Positions 1 to 6,875 of a DNA stretch of 15,968 bases are shown here, piece after piece. Source of the DNA: Betaproteobacteria bacterium (GTDB taxonomy: Bacteria > Pseudomonadota > Gammaproteobacteria > Burkholderiales > SG8-41); assembly GCA_016177355.1 (NCBI GenBank), contig JACOVL010000056.1, positions 1 through 15,968 on the forward strand, read 5' to 3'. The notes under the pieces were generated by a model that saw nothing but the letters and a program-made list of their open reading frames with translations, did not search any database and was not told the DNA's origin. The position numbers were made by a program, and so were the translations under genes. Numbering within the stretch: the stretch's first letter is position 1; each line of letters begins with the position of its first letter.

Positions 1-830
1 AGCAGCCGGTAAGCGGCGCGGATCAGCCGGGCTAGCCCCGGCTCGTCCTGGCCGAGATCCTTGAGAAAGACGCGCTGGTCCTCGTCGCTCATGTCCGCCA
101 TCTCCGCCTCGATCGCCGCACAGATTGCCACCACCGGCGCGCCCTCGGCCGCTGCACAGCGCTCGACGTGTGATAATAACTCGTTGTTTTTGAATCCTTT
201 TTCGTCCACGTTGGCAACGTAGATCGCGGGCTTCGCGGTGAGCAGGCAGAGCGGCTTCAAGAGCTGCGCCTCCTCGCGCTCGAGTTCAAGCGCGCGCACG
301 GGCCTGCCCTGGTCGAGCTGGGCGCGCGCTTTCGCGAGCACGGCGTCGAGCTTTACCGCCTCCTTGTCGCCGGATTTCGCGCGCGGCGCGGCGCGCGCCT
401 GCGCTTTCTCGACGCCGGCGAGGTCGGCGAGCGCGAGCTCGGTGTGGATGGTCTCGATGTCGGATACCGGGTCCACGCGCCCCGCGACGTGGACCACGTT
501 CTCGTTCTCGAAGCAGCGCACCAGGTTGATGACGCCGTCGGTCTCGCGGATGTGCGCGAGAAACTGGTTGCCGAGTCCTTCGCCCCTGGACGCCCCCGCG
601 ACCAGTCCCGCGATGTCCACGAACTCCACCACCGCCGGCGTCACCTTCTCCGGCTTCGCGATGGCGGCGATTTCATGCAGGCGCGCGTCGGGCACCGGCA
701 CGACGCCGACGTTGGGCTCGATCGTGCAGAACGGGTAGTTCTCGGCCGGGATCGCGGCCCGGGTGAGCGCGTTGAACAACGTGGACTTGCCGACGTTGGG
801 CAGGCCCACGATACCGCACTTGAGACTCAT
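1..830 (-). CDS. ychF: Ribosome-binding ATPase YchF (partial, C-terminus off the left edge)
   Basis: Obg/TRAFAC-family P-loop protein that prefers ATP and associates with ribosomes; a housekeeping translation-linked factor of the cytoplasm. The ATG at 830 opens a frame running off the window, giving about 276 of roughly 363 usual residues. The P-loop GLPNVGKS is at residues 9-16, the switch-II-like DIAG at about 72-75, and the diagnostic NVDE (in place of the GTPase NKxD) at about 207-210. That substitution is what separates YchF from true GTPases. The missing part would hold the rest of the C-terminal TGS-like domain. It starts 1 base after the pth stop, so it is almost certainly co-transcribed and translationally coupled with pth, a pairing known in many proteobacteria. 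No internal frameshift was seen. Confidence 0.96.
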   Translation of the reverse strand, partial: MSLKCGIVGLPNVGKSTLFNALTRAAIPAENYPFCTIEPNVGVVPVPDARLHEIAAIAKPEKVTPAVVEFVDIAGLVAGASRGEGLGNQFLAHIRETDGVINLVRCFENENVVHVAGRVDPVSDIETIHTELALADLAGVEKAQARAAPRAKSGDKEAVKLDAVLAKARAQLDQGRPVRALELEREEAQLLKPLCLLTAKPAIYVANVDEKGFKNNELLSHVERCAAAEGAPVVAICAAIEAEMADMSDEDQRVFLKDLGQDEPGLARLIRAAYRL

Positions 831-831
831 T

Positions 832-1560
832 TCATTTCTTGCGCTTCGGATCGGTGTCCGGCAGGAACTTCTTCAACAGCGAGCCGAACAGCCCTTCTTT
901 CCCGGGCTTCGCGGGCTTATCCATTGCTTTCGCGGTTTTCGCAGGCCGCTCCGGTTTCTCCGGCTTGACGGGCCGCTCGGCTGCCGCGGATTCGGCCGGC
1001 CCCTGGGTGTGGAGCTTCAGCATCGCACCCTGAAGATCGCCGGCGAGCATCTGCGGCAGCACCTCGAGCGCGCGCCCGATCGCGGCGTCGATCGCGGCGC
1101 GGTCCTCCTGCGAGGGCTTGTGCAGCACGAAATCGGTGACGGCGTCGCGGTCGCCGGGATGGCCGATGCCGATGCGCAGCCGCCAGTAATCGTGCGAGCC
1201 GAGCCGGGCCGAGATGTCCTTCAGGCCGTTGTGGCCCGCGGCGCTGCCCCCCTGCTTGATCTTCGCCACGCCCGGCGCGAAGTCGAGCTCGTCGTGCGCC
1301 ACCAGGATGTCGGCGGGCGCGATGCGGAAGAAGCTCGCCAGCATCTGCACCGGCCTGCCGCTCAGGTTCATGTGGCTCTGGGGCAGCATCAGCCAGGCGC
1401 CGCTCGCCTCGTGCCGTCCGACCAGCGCCTGGAACTTCGCGTCCTTGCGCAGCCCCGTGCGCGTGTCGGCGGCGAAGCGCTCGACCAGCCAGAAGCCGGC
1501 GTTGTGCCGCGTGGCCTGATACCGGTCTCCCGGATTGCCGAGCCCGACGATGAGTTTCAT
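832..1560 (-). CDS. pth: Peptidyl-tRNA hydrolase with a basic C-terminal tail
   Basis: Cleaves peptidyl-tRNA released by stalled or abortive ribosomes, recycling tRNA in the cytoplasm. It is 242 residues against about 190-200 for the usual bacterial enzyme. The catalytic set is intact: N9 in GLGNPG, H19 in RHNAG, N65 in MNLSG, D90 in HDELD and N111 in GHNGLKD. The family core ends near residue 185. The extra tail of about 55 residues is rich in Pro, Lys and Ala and ends in a short amphipathic stretch (GLFGSLLKKFLP) and a KRKK terminus. This tail may be a lineage feature of unknown role. The ATG at 1560 fits the family N-terminus exactly, but no Shine-Dalgarno sequence precedes it. A heptamer tandem repeat occupies that position instead. 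ychF follows after 1 base. Confidence 0.97.
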   Translation of the reverse strand: MKLIVGLGNPGDRYQATRHNAGFWLVERFAADTRTGLRKDAKFQALVGRHEASGAWLMLPQSHMNLSGRPVQMLASFFRIAPADILVAHDELDFAPGVAKIKQGGSAAGHNGLKDISARLGSHDYWRLRIGIGHPGDRDAVTDFVLHKPSQEDRAAIDAAIGRALEVLPQMLAGDLQGAMLKLHTQGPAESAAAERPVKPEKPERPAKTAKAMDKPAKPGKEGLFGSLLKKFLPDTDPKRKK

Positions 1561-1567
1561 TTGAGAC

Positions 1568-1597
1568 AGTGATGAGTGATGAGTGATGAGTGATGAG
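1568..1597. repeat. Heptanucleotide tandem repeat in the pth leader
   Basis: The unit AGTGATG is repeated about 4.3 times without error over 30 bases. On the pth-coding strand it reads as repeated TCATCAC, and it ends 7 bases upstream of the pth ATG at 1560, where a ribosome-binding site would normally lie. A further single copy in inverted orientation lies at 1646-1656. Copy number could change by replication slippage; that it affects pth expression is inference. Confidence 0.9.
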
Positions 1598-1655
1598 CAA
1601 AATTCATGGCTGGGTTCGGTGTCAATTCTGCATTTTGCACTTATCGCTCATCACT
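1589..1655. repeat. Imperfect inverted repeat spanning the pth leader
   Basis: AGTGATGAGC at 1589-1598 is the exact reverse complement of GCTCATCACT at 1646-1655. Just inside these arms, GCAAAAT (1597-1603) pairs with ATTTTGC (1632-1638). The right arm has a 7-base insertion between the two paired blocks. The structure joins the microsatellite to the region where the pth promoter should lie. It could fold in pth leader RNA or be a remnant of a small dispersed repeat. Confidence 0.6.
1620..1625 (-). promoter_or_regulatory. Possible -35 element of a pth-ychF promoter
   Basis: On the minus strand this reads TTGACA, the exact sigma70 -35 consensus, 59 bases upstream of the pth ATG and downstream of the rplY terminator, where a new promoter is expected. 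At 16-18 base spacing only poor -10 matches are present (TTTTGC or TTTGCT), so only the -35 half is convincing. Confidence 0.3.
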
Positions 1656-1660
1656 GCCGC

Positions 1661-1698
1661 AAAAAAACCCGCCAATCCGCGCGGAATGGCGGGTTTTT
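1661..1698 (-). terminator. Intrinsic terminator downstream of rplY
   Basis: A perfect 12-bp stem pairs 1663-1674 (AAAAACCCGCCA) with 1687-1698, around a 12-base loop that holds the self-complementary CCGCGCGG. In the minus direction the stem ends in a run of seven U. It lies 14 bases after the rplY stop, so it closes the prs-rplY transcript and separates it from pth-ychF. The plus-strand side also has a short T run, but no plus-strand gene ends here. Confidence 0.93.
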
Positions 1699-1712
1699 CT
1701 TGCAGGCCGCGC

Positions 1713-2462
1713 TTATTCCTTCCCTTTCTTGCCAGTGTCCTTCTTCTCGGCGGCGGCGGGCTCCTTCTTTTCCGGGGCGGCCGCTTCCTTCTTCTCGCCC
1801 TCCGCGGCGGCTTCCGCGCCCTCTTCGCCCTCGGCCGGCACCTCTCCGATGATCTCGGTCACCGGCGCCGCCACCTCTTCCTCGATCACGATCTCCTTCG
1901 GCACGTGCACCGACACCACCGCCGGGTTCTCGTGCCTGAGCTTGGGCGTGGGCTCGACGCCTTTCGGCATGGCGAGCTCCATGACGTGCAGCGTGTCGTT
2001 CAACCGCATGTCCTTGAGGTCCACCTCGATGTACTGCGGCAGGTCGTCCGGCAGGCACTGGATGTCGATCTCGTTGCGCGCGTGTTGCACCACGCCGCCC
2101 TCGGCCTTCACGCCCGGACAGATCTCGGCGTTCAGGAAGTGCAGCGGCACCCGCATGTGGATCTTGCGGCTCTTGTCCACGCGCTGGAAATCCACGTGCA
2201 GCACCTGCCGGCGCCACGGGTGCATCTGGTAGTCGCGCAGCAGCACCCGCAGCTTCTCGCCGTTCAGCGTCAGGTCAAGGATCGAGGCGTGGAACGCCTC
2301 GAGCTTCAACTGCCGCAGCAGCAACTGGTGGTCGAGCTCGACGTTTTGCGCGTCTTTGCCCGCCCCGTAGACGATGCCCGGCACGCGCCCCGCTACGCGC
2401 AGGCGGCGGCTCGCACCCGATCCCTGTTGCGCGCGCGGGAATGCAGTCACTTCGATCTTCAT
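1713..2462 (-). CDS. rplY: Large ribosomal subunit protein bL25 (Ctc/TL5 long form)
   Basis: Binds 5S rRNA in the 50S subunit. The N-terminal L25 domain covers about residues 1-90 (SRRLRVAGRVPGIVYG, then a 5S-binding beta barrel). The C-terminal TL5/Ctc domain runs to about residue 190. The tail is a low-complexity stretch rich in Ala, Glu and Lys, usual for long bL25 in this group. I place the start at the ATG at 2462, giving 249 residues, rather than the TTG 12 bases upstream. GGAGAG lies 4 bases before this ATG, and the protein then begins MKIEVTAF as expected. The gap to the prs stop is 12 bases, so the two genes share a transcript that ends at the terminator at 1661-1698. Confidence 0.96.
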   Translation of the reverse strand: MKIEVTAFPRAQQGSGASRRLRVAGRVPGIVYGAGKDAQNVELDHQLLLRQLKLEAFHASILDLTLNGEKLRVLLRDYQMHPWRRQVLHVDFQRVDKSRKIHMRVPLHFLNAEICPGVKAEGGVVQHARNEIDIQCLPDDLPQYIEVDLKDMRLNDTLHVMELAMPKGVEPTPKLRHENPAVVSVHVPKEIVIEEEVAAPVTEIIGEVPAEGEEGAEAAAEGEKKEAAAPEKKEPAAAEKKDTGKKGKE

Positions 2463-2474
2463 TGCACTCTCCAA

Positions 2475-3464
2475 TTATTCGACGAATAGCGAACTTACCG
2501 AGTCCTCGTTGCTGATGCGGCGCATGGTCTCGGCGAACAGGCCCGCCACCGTCAGCATGCGTATCTTCTTGCAGCTTTTCGCTTCCTCGCCGAGCGGGAT
2601 GGTGTCGGTCACCACCAGCTCGTCGAGCGCCGACTTCGCGATGCGCTCCGCCGCGCTTCCCGACAGCACCGCGTGCGTGCAGTAGGCGAGCACCCGCTCC
2701 GCCCCCCGCTCCTTCAGCGCCGCCGCCGCCTCGCACAGCGTGTTGGCGGTGTCCACCATGTCGTCCACGATCACGCAGCTCCTGCCCTCGACTTCGCCGA
2801 TGATGTTCATCACCGTGGCGACGTTCGGCCGCGGCCGCCGCTTGTCGATGATGGCGAGGTCGGATTCCAGCCGTTTCGCGAGCGCCCGCGCCCGCACCAC
2901 GCCGCCGACGTCGGGCGACACCACCACCAGGTCCTTGAAGCCGCGCTTCCACACGTCGCCCAGCAGGATCGGCCCCGAGTAGATGTTGTCCACCGGGATG
3001 TCGAAAAACCCCTGGATCTGCTCCGAGTGCAGGTCCATGGTCAGCACGCGGTCCACGCCCACGCTCGACATCATGTTGGCGACCACTTTCGCCGTGATCG
3101 GCACCCGCGCCGAGCTCGGGCGGCGGTCCTGCCGCGCGTAACCCATGTACGGGATCGCCGCGGTGACGCGCCCCGCGGACGCGCGCTTCAGCGAATCCAC
3201 CATCACCAGCAGCTCCATCAGGTTGTCGTTGGTCGGCGCGCAGATGGACTGCAGCACGAACACGTCGCGGCCGCGCACGTTCTCGAGGATCTCCACCATC
3301 ACCTCGCCGTCGCTGAAGCGGCCGACCTTGGCGCGGCCGAGGTTGATGCTGAGATGCCTGACGACGTCCCCGGCCAGCCCGGGATGGGCGTTGCCGGTAA
3401 ACACCATCAGGCGGTCGAACGCCGTGCTACCGCCTATGCGCGCCTGCAACTTTTCGGGTCGCAT
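2475..3464 (-). CDS. prs: Ribose-phosphate pyrophosphokinase (PRPP synthetase)
   Basis: Makes PRPP from ribose 5-phosphate and ATP for purine, pyrimidine, NAD, histidine and tryptophan synthesis. Visible signatures are the flexible-loop region YARQDRRPSSAR (about 109-120), DLHSEQIQGFF (144-154), SPDVGGVVRARALAKRL (183-199) and the PRPP-binding loop VIVDDMVDTANT (231-242). At 329 residues it is slightly longer than the usual 310-320, because about 14 residues precede the conserved FDRLMVFTGNA. The ATG at 3464 has AGGGATGAGG just upstream, so I keep it. The internal Met20 (ATG at 3407) is the alternative. It lies 47 bases downstream of tRNA-Gln and 12 bases before rplY. The promoter inside ispE is the best candidate to drive tRNA-Gln and prs. 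Confidence 0.97.
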   Translation of the reverse strand: MRPEKLQARIGGSTAFDRLMVFTGNAHPGLAGDVVRHLSINLGRAKVGRFSDGEVMVEILENVRGRDVFVLQSICAPTNDNLMELLVMVDSLKRASAGRVTAAIPYMGYARQDRRPSSARVPITAKVVANMMSSVGVDRVLTMDLHSEQIQGFFDIPVDNIYSGPILLGDVWKRGFKDLVVVSPDVGGVVRARALAKRLESDLAIIDKRRPRPNVATVMNIIGEVEGRSCVIVDDMVDTANTLCEAAAALKERGAERVLAYCTHAVLSGSAAERIAKSALDELVVTDTIPLGEEAKSCKKIRMLTVAGLFAETMRRISNEDSVSSLFVE

Positions 3465-3511
3465 ACCTCATCCCTCACAACGACAACGGCGTTTGGCTTC
3501 CCACCCGCAAA

Positions 3512-3588
3512 TGGCTGGGGAGGAAGGATTCGAACCTTCGCATGCCGGAATCAAAATCCGGTGCCTTAACCAACTTGGCGACTCCCCA
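3512..3588 (-). tRNA. tRNA-Gln (anticodon UUG)
   Basis: The 77-base cloverleaf includes an encoded CCA (3512-3514). The acceptor stem UGGGGAG/CUCCCCA is fully paired. The anticodon stem CCGGA/UCCGG encloses the loop UUUUGAU with anticodon UUG. The T arm reads AAGGUUCGAAUCCUU. The weak U1-A72 pair and discriminator G73 are known glutaminyl-tRNA identity features. The gene sits between ispE (25 bases away) and prs (47 bases), a conserved arrangement, with no terminator on either side. It is therefore probably cut from a longer ispE-prs transcript. Confidence 0.97.
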
Positions 3589-3613
3589 GTGCGCTAATCA
3601 TTCAGGCCGGCCC

Positions 3614-4468
3614 TCATTTCACCGGATCTCGCACCAGATCACGCAGCGGATGCCGCTCAAGCCCCTGCGCGATGAATCCCTGCATGCCCGCGGGCGCCTG
3701 CGCCCATACTTCCCGCGCCGCGCTCTCAGCCGCAAACGCGGCGAACACGCATGCGCCGGACCCCGTCACCCACGCCGGCCCGGCCCGCCTGAGCCACGCC
3801 AGATGCCGCGCCACTTCCGGATACGCGCGGCACACGACGGGTTCCAGATCGTTGCCCGCCTGCTCAACTGAAAAGCCTTGTATTCTAATCGTTTTTGAGT
3901 CGCGTTTCAATTCCGGATCGGCGAAAATCCGGGCGGTCAGCACCGCCTCGGGAGGCACCAGCACGAGGTACCACGCCGGCGGCAGCTCGAGCGGCGTCAG
4001 GCGCTCGCCGATGCCTTCGGCGAGCGCGTTCTCGCCGTTAACGAACACCGGCACGTCCGCGCCGAGCTCGAGCGCGAGCGCGAGCAGCCGCCCGCGCGAG
4101 TAGCCGGTGCGCCACAGGTGGTTCAAGGCGATCAGCGTGGTGGCCGCGTCCGAGCTGCCGCCGCCGAGCCCTCCGCCGACGGGCAGGCGCTTCTCGAGCG
4201 TGATGTCCGCGCCCAGCCGCGTTCCCGCAGCCCGTTGCAGCAGCCGCGCGGCGCGCACGGCGAGATCCTCGGCCGCCGCGACGCCCGCAACGTCGTTCAC
4301 GCGCGCGATCACGCCGTCATCGCGCACGCGAAAGCGCAGCGTGTCGCCGTAGTCGACAAAACGGATGACCGTCTGCAGCAGGTGGTAGCCGTCGGCGCGC
4401 CGCCCCGTGACGCGCAGCATGAGGTTCAACTTGGCCGGCGCGGGAAATTGACCCGGTGCCGCGCTCAC
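3614..4468 (-). CDS. ispE: 4-diphosphocytidyl-2-C-methyl-D-erythritol kinase
   Basis: GHMP-family kinase that phosphorylates CDP-ME in the MEP route to isopentenyl diphosphate, in the cytoplasm. It has the N-terminal PAKLNL with the conserved Lys13, the GHMP ATP loop PVGGGLGGGSSDAA (96-109), GADVPVF with the catalytic Asp138, and the C-terminal TGSGACVF motif. Its 284 residues are normal for the family. The start is a GTG whose bases overlap the lolB stop in a GTGA, so translation is coupled to lolB. The codons near 3880-3910 (around DSKTIRIQGF) are noticeably AT-rich compared with the rest of the gene. They hide a good promoter for the downstream tRNA-Gln and prs. Confidence 0.97.
   Translation of the reverse strand: MSAAPGQFPAPAKLNLMLRVTGRRADGYHLLQTVIRFVDYGDTLRFRVRDDGVIARVNDVAGVAAAEDLAVRAARLLQRAAGTRLGADITLEKRLPVGGGLGGGSSDAATTLIALNHLWRTGYSRGRLLALALELGADVPVFVNGENALAEGIGERLTPLELPPAWYLVLVPPEAVLTARIFADPELKRDSKTIRIQGFSVEQAGNDLEPVVCRAYPEVARHLAWLRRAGPAWVTGSGACVFAAFAAESAAREVWAQAPAGMQGFIAQGLERHPLRDLVRDPVK
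3882..3910 (-). promoter_or_regulatory. Sigma70-type promoter inside ispE, facing tRNA-Gln and prs
   Basis: On the minus strand TTGAAA (3905-3910) is followed after exactly 17 bases by TAGAAT (3882-3887), each one mismatch from consensus. The segment is AT-rich within a GC-rich gene. Transcription would begin near 3875, leaving about 285 bases of leader through the 3' part of ispE before the tRNA. In enteric bacteria the prs promoter is also known to lie upstream in the ispE (ychB) region, which supports the reading. No transcript data are available here. Confidence 0.72.
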
Positions 4469-5043
4469 GGCGTGTCCCCGTCGCGGCGCCAGCCGTCTAT
4501 CACCAGCCGGATCTCGTGCGCGCCGCTCGCGAGATCCAGCCGCCGCGGCAGTCCGTCCTGTTCCCCGGGCGGGTAATGGACGAAGGCGATACGCCAGCCG
4601 TCCTGCGTGAGCGCGGCGAGCCGTGAGCGGTCGTCGCGCTCGGCGCCCGCGGGCGCAGCCCCCGGCGCGGGCTCGCCCCGCACCCAGTAGCCCAGGCGCG
4701 CGAGCGGCAGCTCCCAGCCGAGCGCCTGGCGCGTGAGGCTTTCCGCGTTGTCCGCGCGGTACTGCTTCTGGTCGGCGCCCGTCAGCTTCGCCCCGCCGGC
4801 GTCATCCACGATATAGGCGAGCGTCTGTCCCGTCGGCGTCAGCAGCCAGATCTCGTCACGCTCCGGCGCATGCTGCCAGCGCACGTTGGACGAGAAAACA
4901 CGCCCATCATGGTTCACCGCCACGCGCCCGAGCAGATCGAAGCGCACGGGCGCGCGCGGCACCTCCGGCGCCGGCGTCAGTGCAGCGCACGCGGCGAGCA
5001 GGACGCCCGCCGCGGCGGCGGCGCAGGTTCTGAGCGGAGACAT
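4465..5043 (-). CDS. lolB: Outer-membrane lipoprotein insertion factor LolB
   Basis: Receives lipoproteins from periplasmic LolA and inserts them into the outer membrane; it is itself a lipoprotein. A signal peptide with a hydrophobic run (about residues 8-18) ends in the lipobox LLAAC, so Cys19 is the expected lipidated residue. The mature part follows the LolB plan: an early FDLLGRVAVN strand, NVRWQHAPERDEIWLLTPTG, a conserved LPLARLGYWVRG, then DGWRIAFVHY. Its 192 residues are typical. The ATG at 5043 gives a well-formed lipoprotein signal. It lies 12 bases after the TPR gene stop and overlaps ispE by 4 bases, which makes a TPR-lolB-ispE transcription unit. Sequence identity within this family is low, but context and motifs agree. 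Confidence 0.93.
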   Translation of the reverse strand: MSPLRTCAAAAAGVLLAACAALTPAPEVPRAPVRFDLLGRVAVNHDGRVFSSNVRWQHAPERDEIWLLTPTGQTLAYIVDDAGGAKLTGADQKQYRADNAESLTRQALGWELPLARLGYWVRGEPAPGAAPAGAERDDRSRLAALTQDGWRIAFVHYPPGEQDGLPRRLDLASGAHEIRLVIDGWRRDGDTP

Positions 5044-5055
5044 GGCGTGTGCCGG

Positions 5056-6822
5056 TTACGGCAGGAAGCGCTTGACGGTGCCCTGCAATGTTTCGTTTTT
5101 GGGGTGGTCCTTGAGCGCCCCGGCCCACACCTTCCGCGCCTGATCGCGCTGTCCGACCGCCCACAGCACCTCGCCCAGATGCGCCGCGATCTCGGGATCG
5201 GGGCGCAGCGCGAAGGCGCGCTGCAGGAAATCCAGGCCCTGCTCGCTGCGGCCCATGCGGTAGAGTACCCAGCCCATGCTGTCCATGATGAACGGGTCCT
5301 CGGGCGAGAGCTTCAATGCGGTCTCGATCAGCCCGTGCGCCTCCTCGATGCGCTGGCGGCGGTCGGCAAGGGTGTAGCCGAGCGCGTTGTAGGCGTGCGC
5401 GTGGTCGGGGCGGATCTGGATGAGCTTGCGCAGGTTCCCCTCGAGCACGTCGATGCGATCGACCTTTTCCGCCGCCATCGCGTGGTCGTAGAGGAGGTCG
5501 GGATAATCCGGCAGCTGCTCCAGCGCCTGTCCCAGCAGCTCGTACGCCGCCTGGTACTCGCTGGCTTCCCGCAGCAGCTGCGCCTCGGCCTGCGTGAGCT
5601 GCACGCGCTGCTGGCTGGTGTTCGCGTCCGCCTGCCGCAGGTGCTGGCGCGCCTCGCCGAGCTTGCCCTGCCTGGCGAGCACGCCGGCGTAGCGCGCCTG
5701 CGCGTTGATGTACTGCTCGCCCTGGCCCACGGTGGAATACCACTTGAGCGCCTCGTCGAAACGCTTGCGCTCCTCGTTCACCTGGCCGAGGTAGAGGCGC
5801 GCCATGTCCGGGTCCTTGTAGTTGATTTCCAGCGCGCGCTTCAGCTGGATCTCCGCCGCGTCGTAATCGCTGGCCTGCATCGCGAGCAGCGCGACCGCCA
5901 TGGTCACGTCCGGGTTCGCCGGGTGCTCGCTCACCAGCACCTCGAACTGCTTGCGCGCTTCCGCGTAGTCGCGGGCGTTGACCAGCAGTCGCGCGTAGTT
6001 GAGCCGCACGTCCCGCGCGCCGGGATGGCCCCTCAAGTACTCGTCGAGGAATTGCACTGCCTCGGCGCTGGAGCGCCGCGCGAGCACCTGCGCCTGGAAC
6101 AATGCGGCGAGCTCCCAGCCCGGCTTGAGCTTCAGCGCGGCGCGCGCCTCGGCGAGCGCCGTTTCCGGGTCGTTTGCGTTCCACGCCGCCTGCGCCACCG
6201 CGAGCCGCGCCTCCGGTACGTTGCCGTAAGGCTGCGCCAGCGCCTGCATCAGCTTCAATACCGCCGGCTTGTCCTTGTGGCGCGCCAGCAGCGAATTCAA
6301 CTGGAGGAAGCCCTGGCCGAGGTTGTCCTGGTCGGCGGCGAGCCACTTCTCGAGGTGGGGCTGCGCCTCGGCGAGTTGCGCCTGGTTGACGAGCAGCGCG
6401 GCGATGATCTGGCGTGCCTGCGCGGACTGGGGATCGGCCTGCAGCCAGATGCCGGCGGCTTCCAGCGCCGCGGACAGGAAGCGCGCGTTCCACGCGATTT
6501 CGGTCGCGCGCTGAGCGACGCGCGGATCGCGGGTCTCCCGTGCGAGCTCGAGATAGGCCGGCACCGCGACGTGCGGCTGCCCGCGCTGCACCGCGATCTC
6601 CGCCAGCATCATCTTGAGCATGAGCTGCTCGGTGAGCTCGACCGCGGGCAGCGGCAAATCGCGCGGTGCGGGCTTCGCCACCACGACGCGCGGCGCGGGC
6701 TTGGTCACGCTCTTCGCCGGCGCCTCGCCCGATTGCGGCGCCTGCGGCGCCTGGGCGCAGGCGGCGAGCGCGGCGCACAACAGCCAGGCGGAGAAATGAT
6801 GCGGGAGCCGATGCATTGTCAT
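5056..6822 (-). CDS. TPR-repeat lipoprotein upstream of lolB
   Basis: An all-helical protein of tetratricopeptide-like repeats. Repeats are easiest to see toward the C-terminus (for example SPEDPFIMDSMGWVLYRMG and PDHAHAYNALGYTLADRR). Starting at the ATG at 6822 it has 588 residues. It begins with an Arg-containing n-region, a hydrophobic core and the lipobox LAAC, so Cys22 would be lipidated. An upstream in-frame GTG at 6849 would add nine poorly fitting residues, and an ATG at 6816 is also possible. A long TPR lipoprotein directly before lolB is a conserved arrangement in this part of the proteobacteria, suggesting an envelope role, but the substrate is not known to me. Its 5' end faces the ABC operon across 53 bases. 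Confidence 0.88.
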   Translation of the reverse strand: MTMHRLPHHFSAWLLCAALAACAQAPQAPQSGEAPAKSVTKPAPRVVVAKPAPRDLPLPAVELTEQLMLKMMLAEIAVQRGQPHVAVPAYLELARETRDPRVAQRATEIAWNARFLSAALEAAGIWLQADPQSAQARQIIAALLVNQAQLAEAQPHLEKWLAADQDNLGQGFLQLNSLLARHKDKPAVLKLMQALAQPYGNVPEARLAVAQAAWNANDPETALAEARAALKLKPGWELAALFQAQVLARRSSAEAVQFLDEYLRGHPGARDVRLNYARLLVNARDYAEARKQFEVLVSEHPANPDVTMAVALLAMQASDYDAAEIQLKRALEINYKDPDMARLYLGQVNEERKRFDEALKWYSTVGQGEQYINAQARYAGVLARQGKLGEARQHLRQADANTSQQRVQLTQAEAQLLREASEYQAAYELLGQALEQLPDYPDLLYDHAMAAEKVDRIDVLEGNLRKLIQIRPDHAHAYNALGYTLADRRQRIEEAHGLIETALKLSPEDPFIMDSMGWVLYRMGRSEQGLDFLQRAFALRPDPEIAAHLGEVLWAVGQRDQARKVWAGALKDHPKNETLQGTVKRFLP

Positions 6823-6830
6823 GCTATATT
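6822..6830 (+). promoter_or_regulatory. Candidate extended -10 promoter of the ABC operon
   Basis: TGCTATATT fits the extended -10 pattern TGnTATAAT with one mismatch in the hexamer. It is the only AT-rich patch in the 53-base gap between the divergent TPR and ABC ATPase genes. No -35 box is recognisable at normal spacing, which extended -10 promoters can tolerate. Initiation near 6837 would leave a leader of about 39 bases. It overlaps the TPR gene start, so the two directions may interfere with each other. Confidence 0.4.
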
Positions 6831-6875
6831 TTCCCACACCCAGAGCCACATTGCAGCAACGCTCCTGACCGAAAA

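Noticed and set aside
2735..2770. The PRPP loop of Prs reads DTANT instead of DTAGT or DTGGT.
   Set aside because: As far as I recall, this variant occurs in functional betaproteobacterial enzymes, so it is not a lost residue.
4907..6778. A second long minus-strand frame (623 codons) inside the TPR gene.
   Set aside because: It is another reading frame of the same DNA with an Ala/Arg/Gly-rich product and no domain. The TPR frame explains the region.
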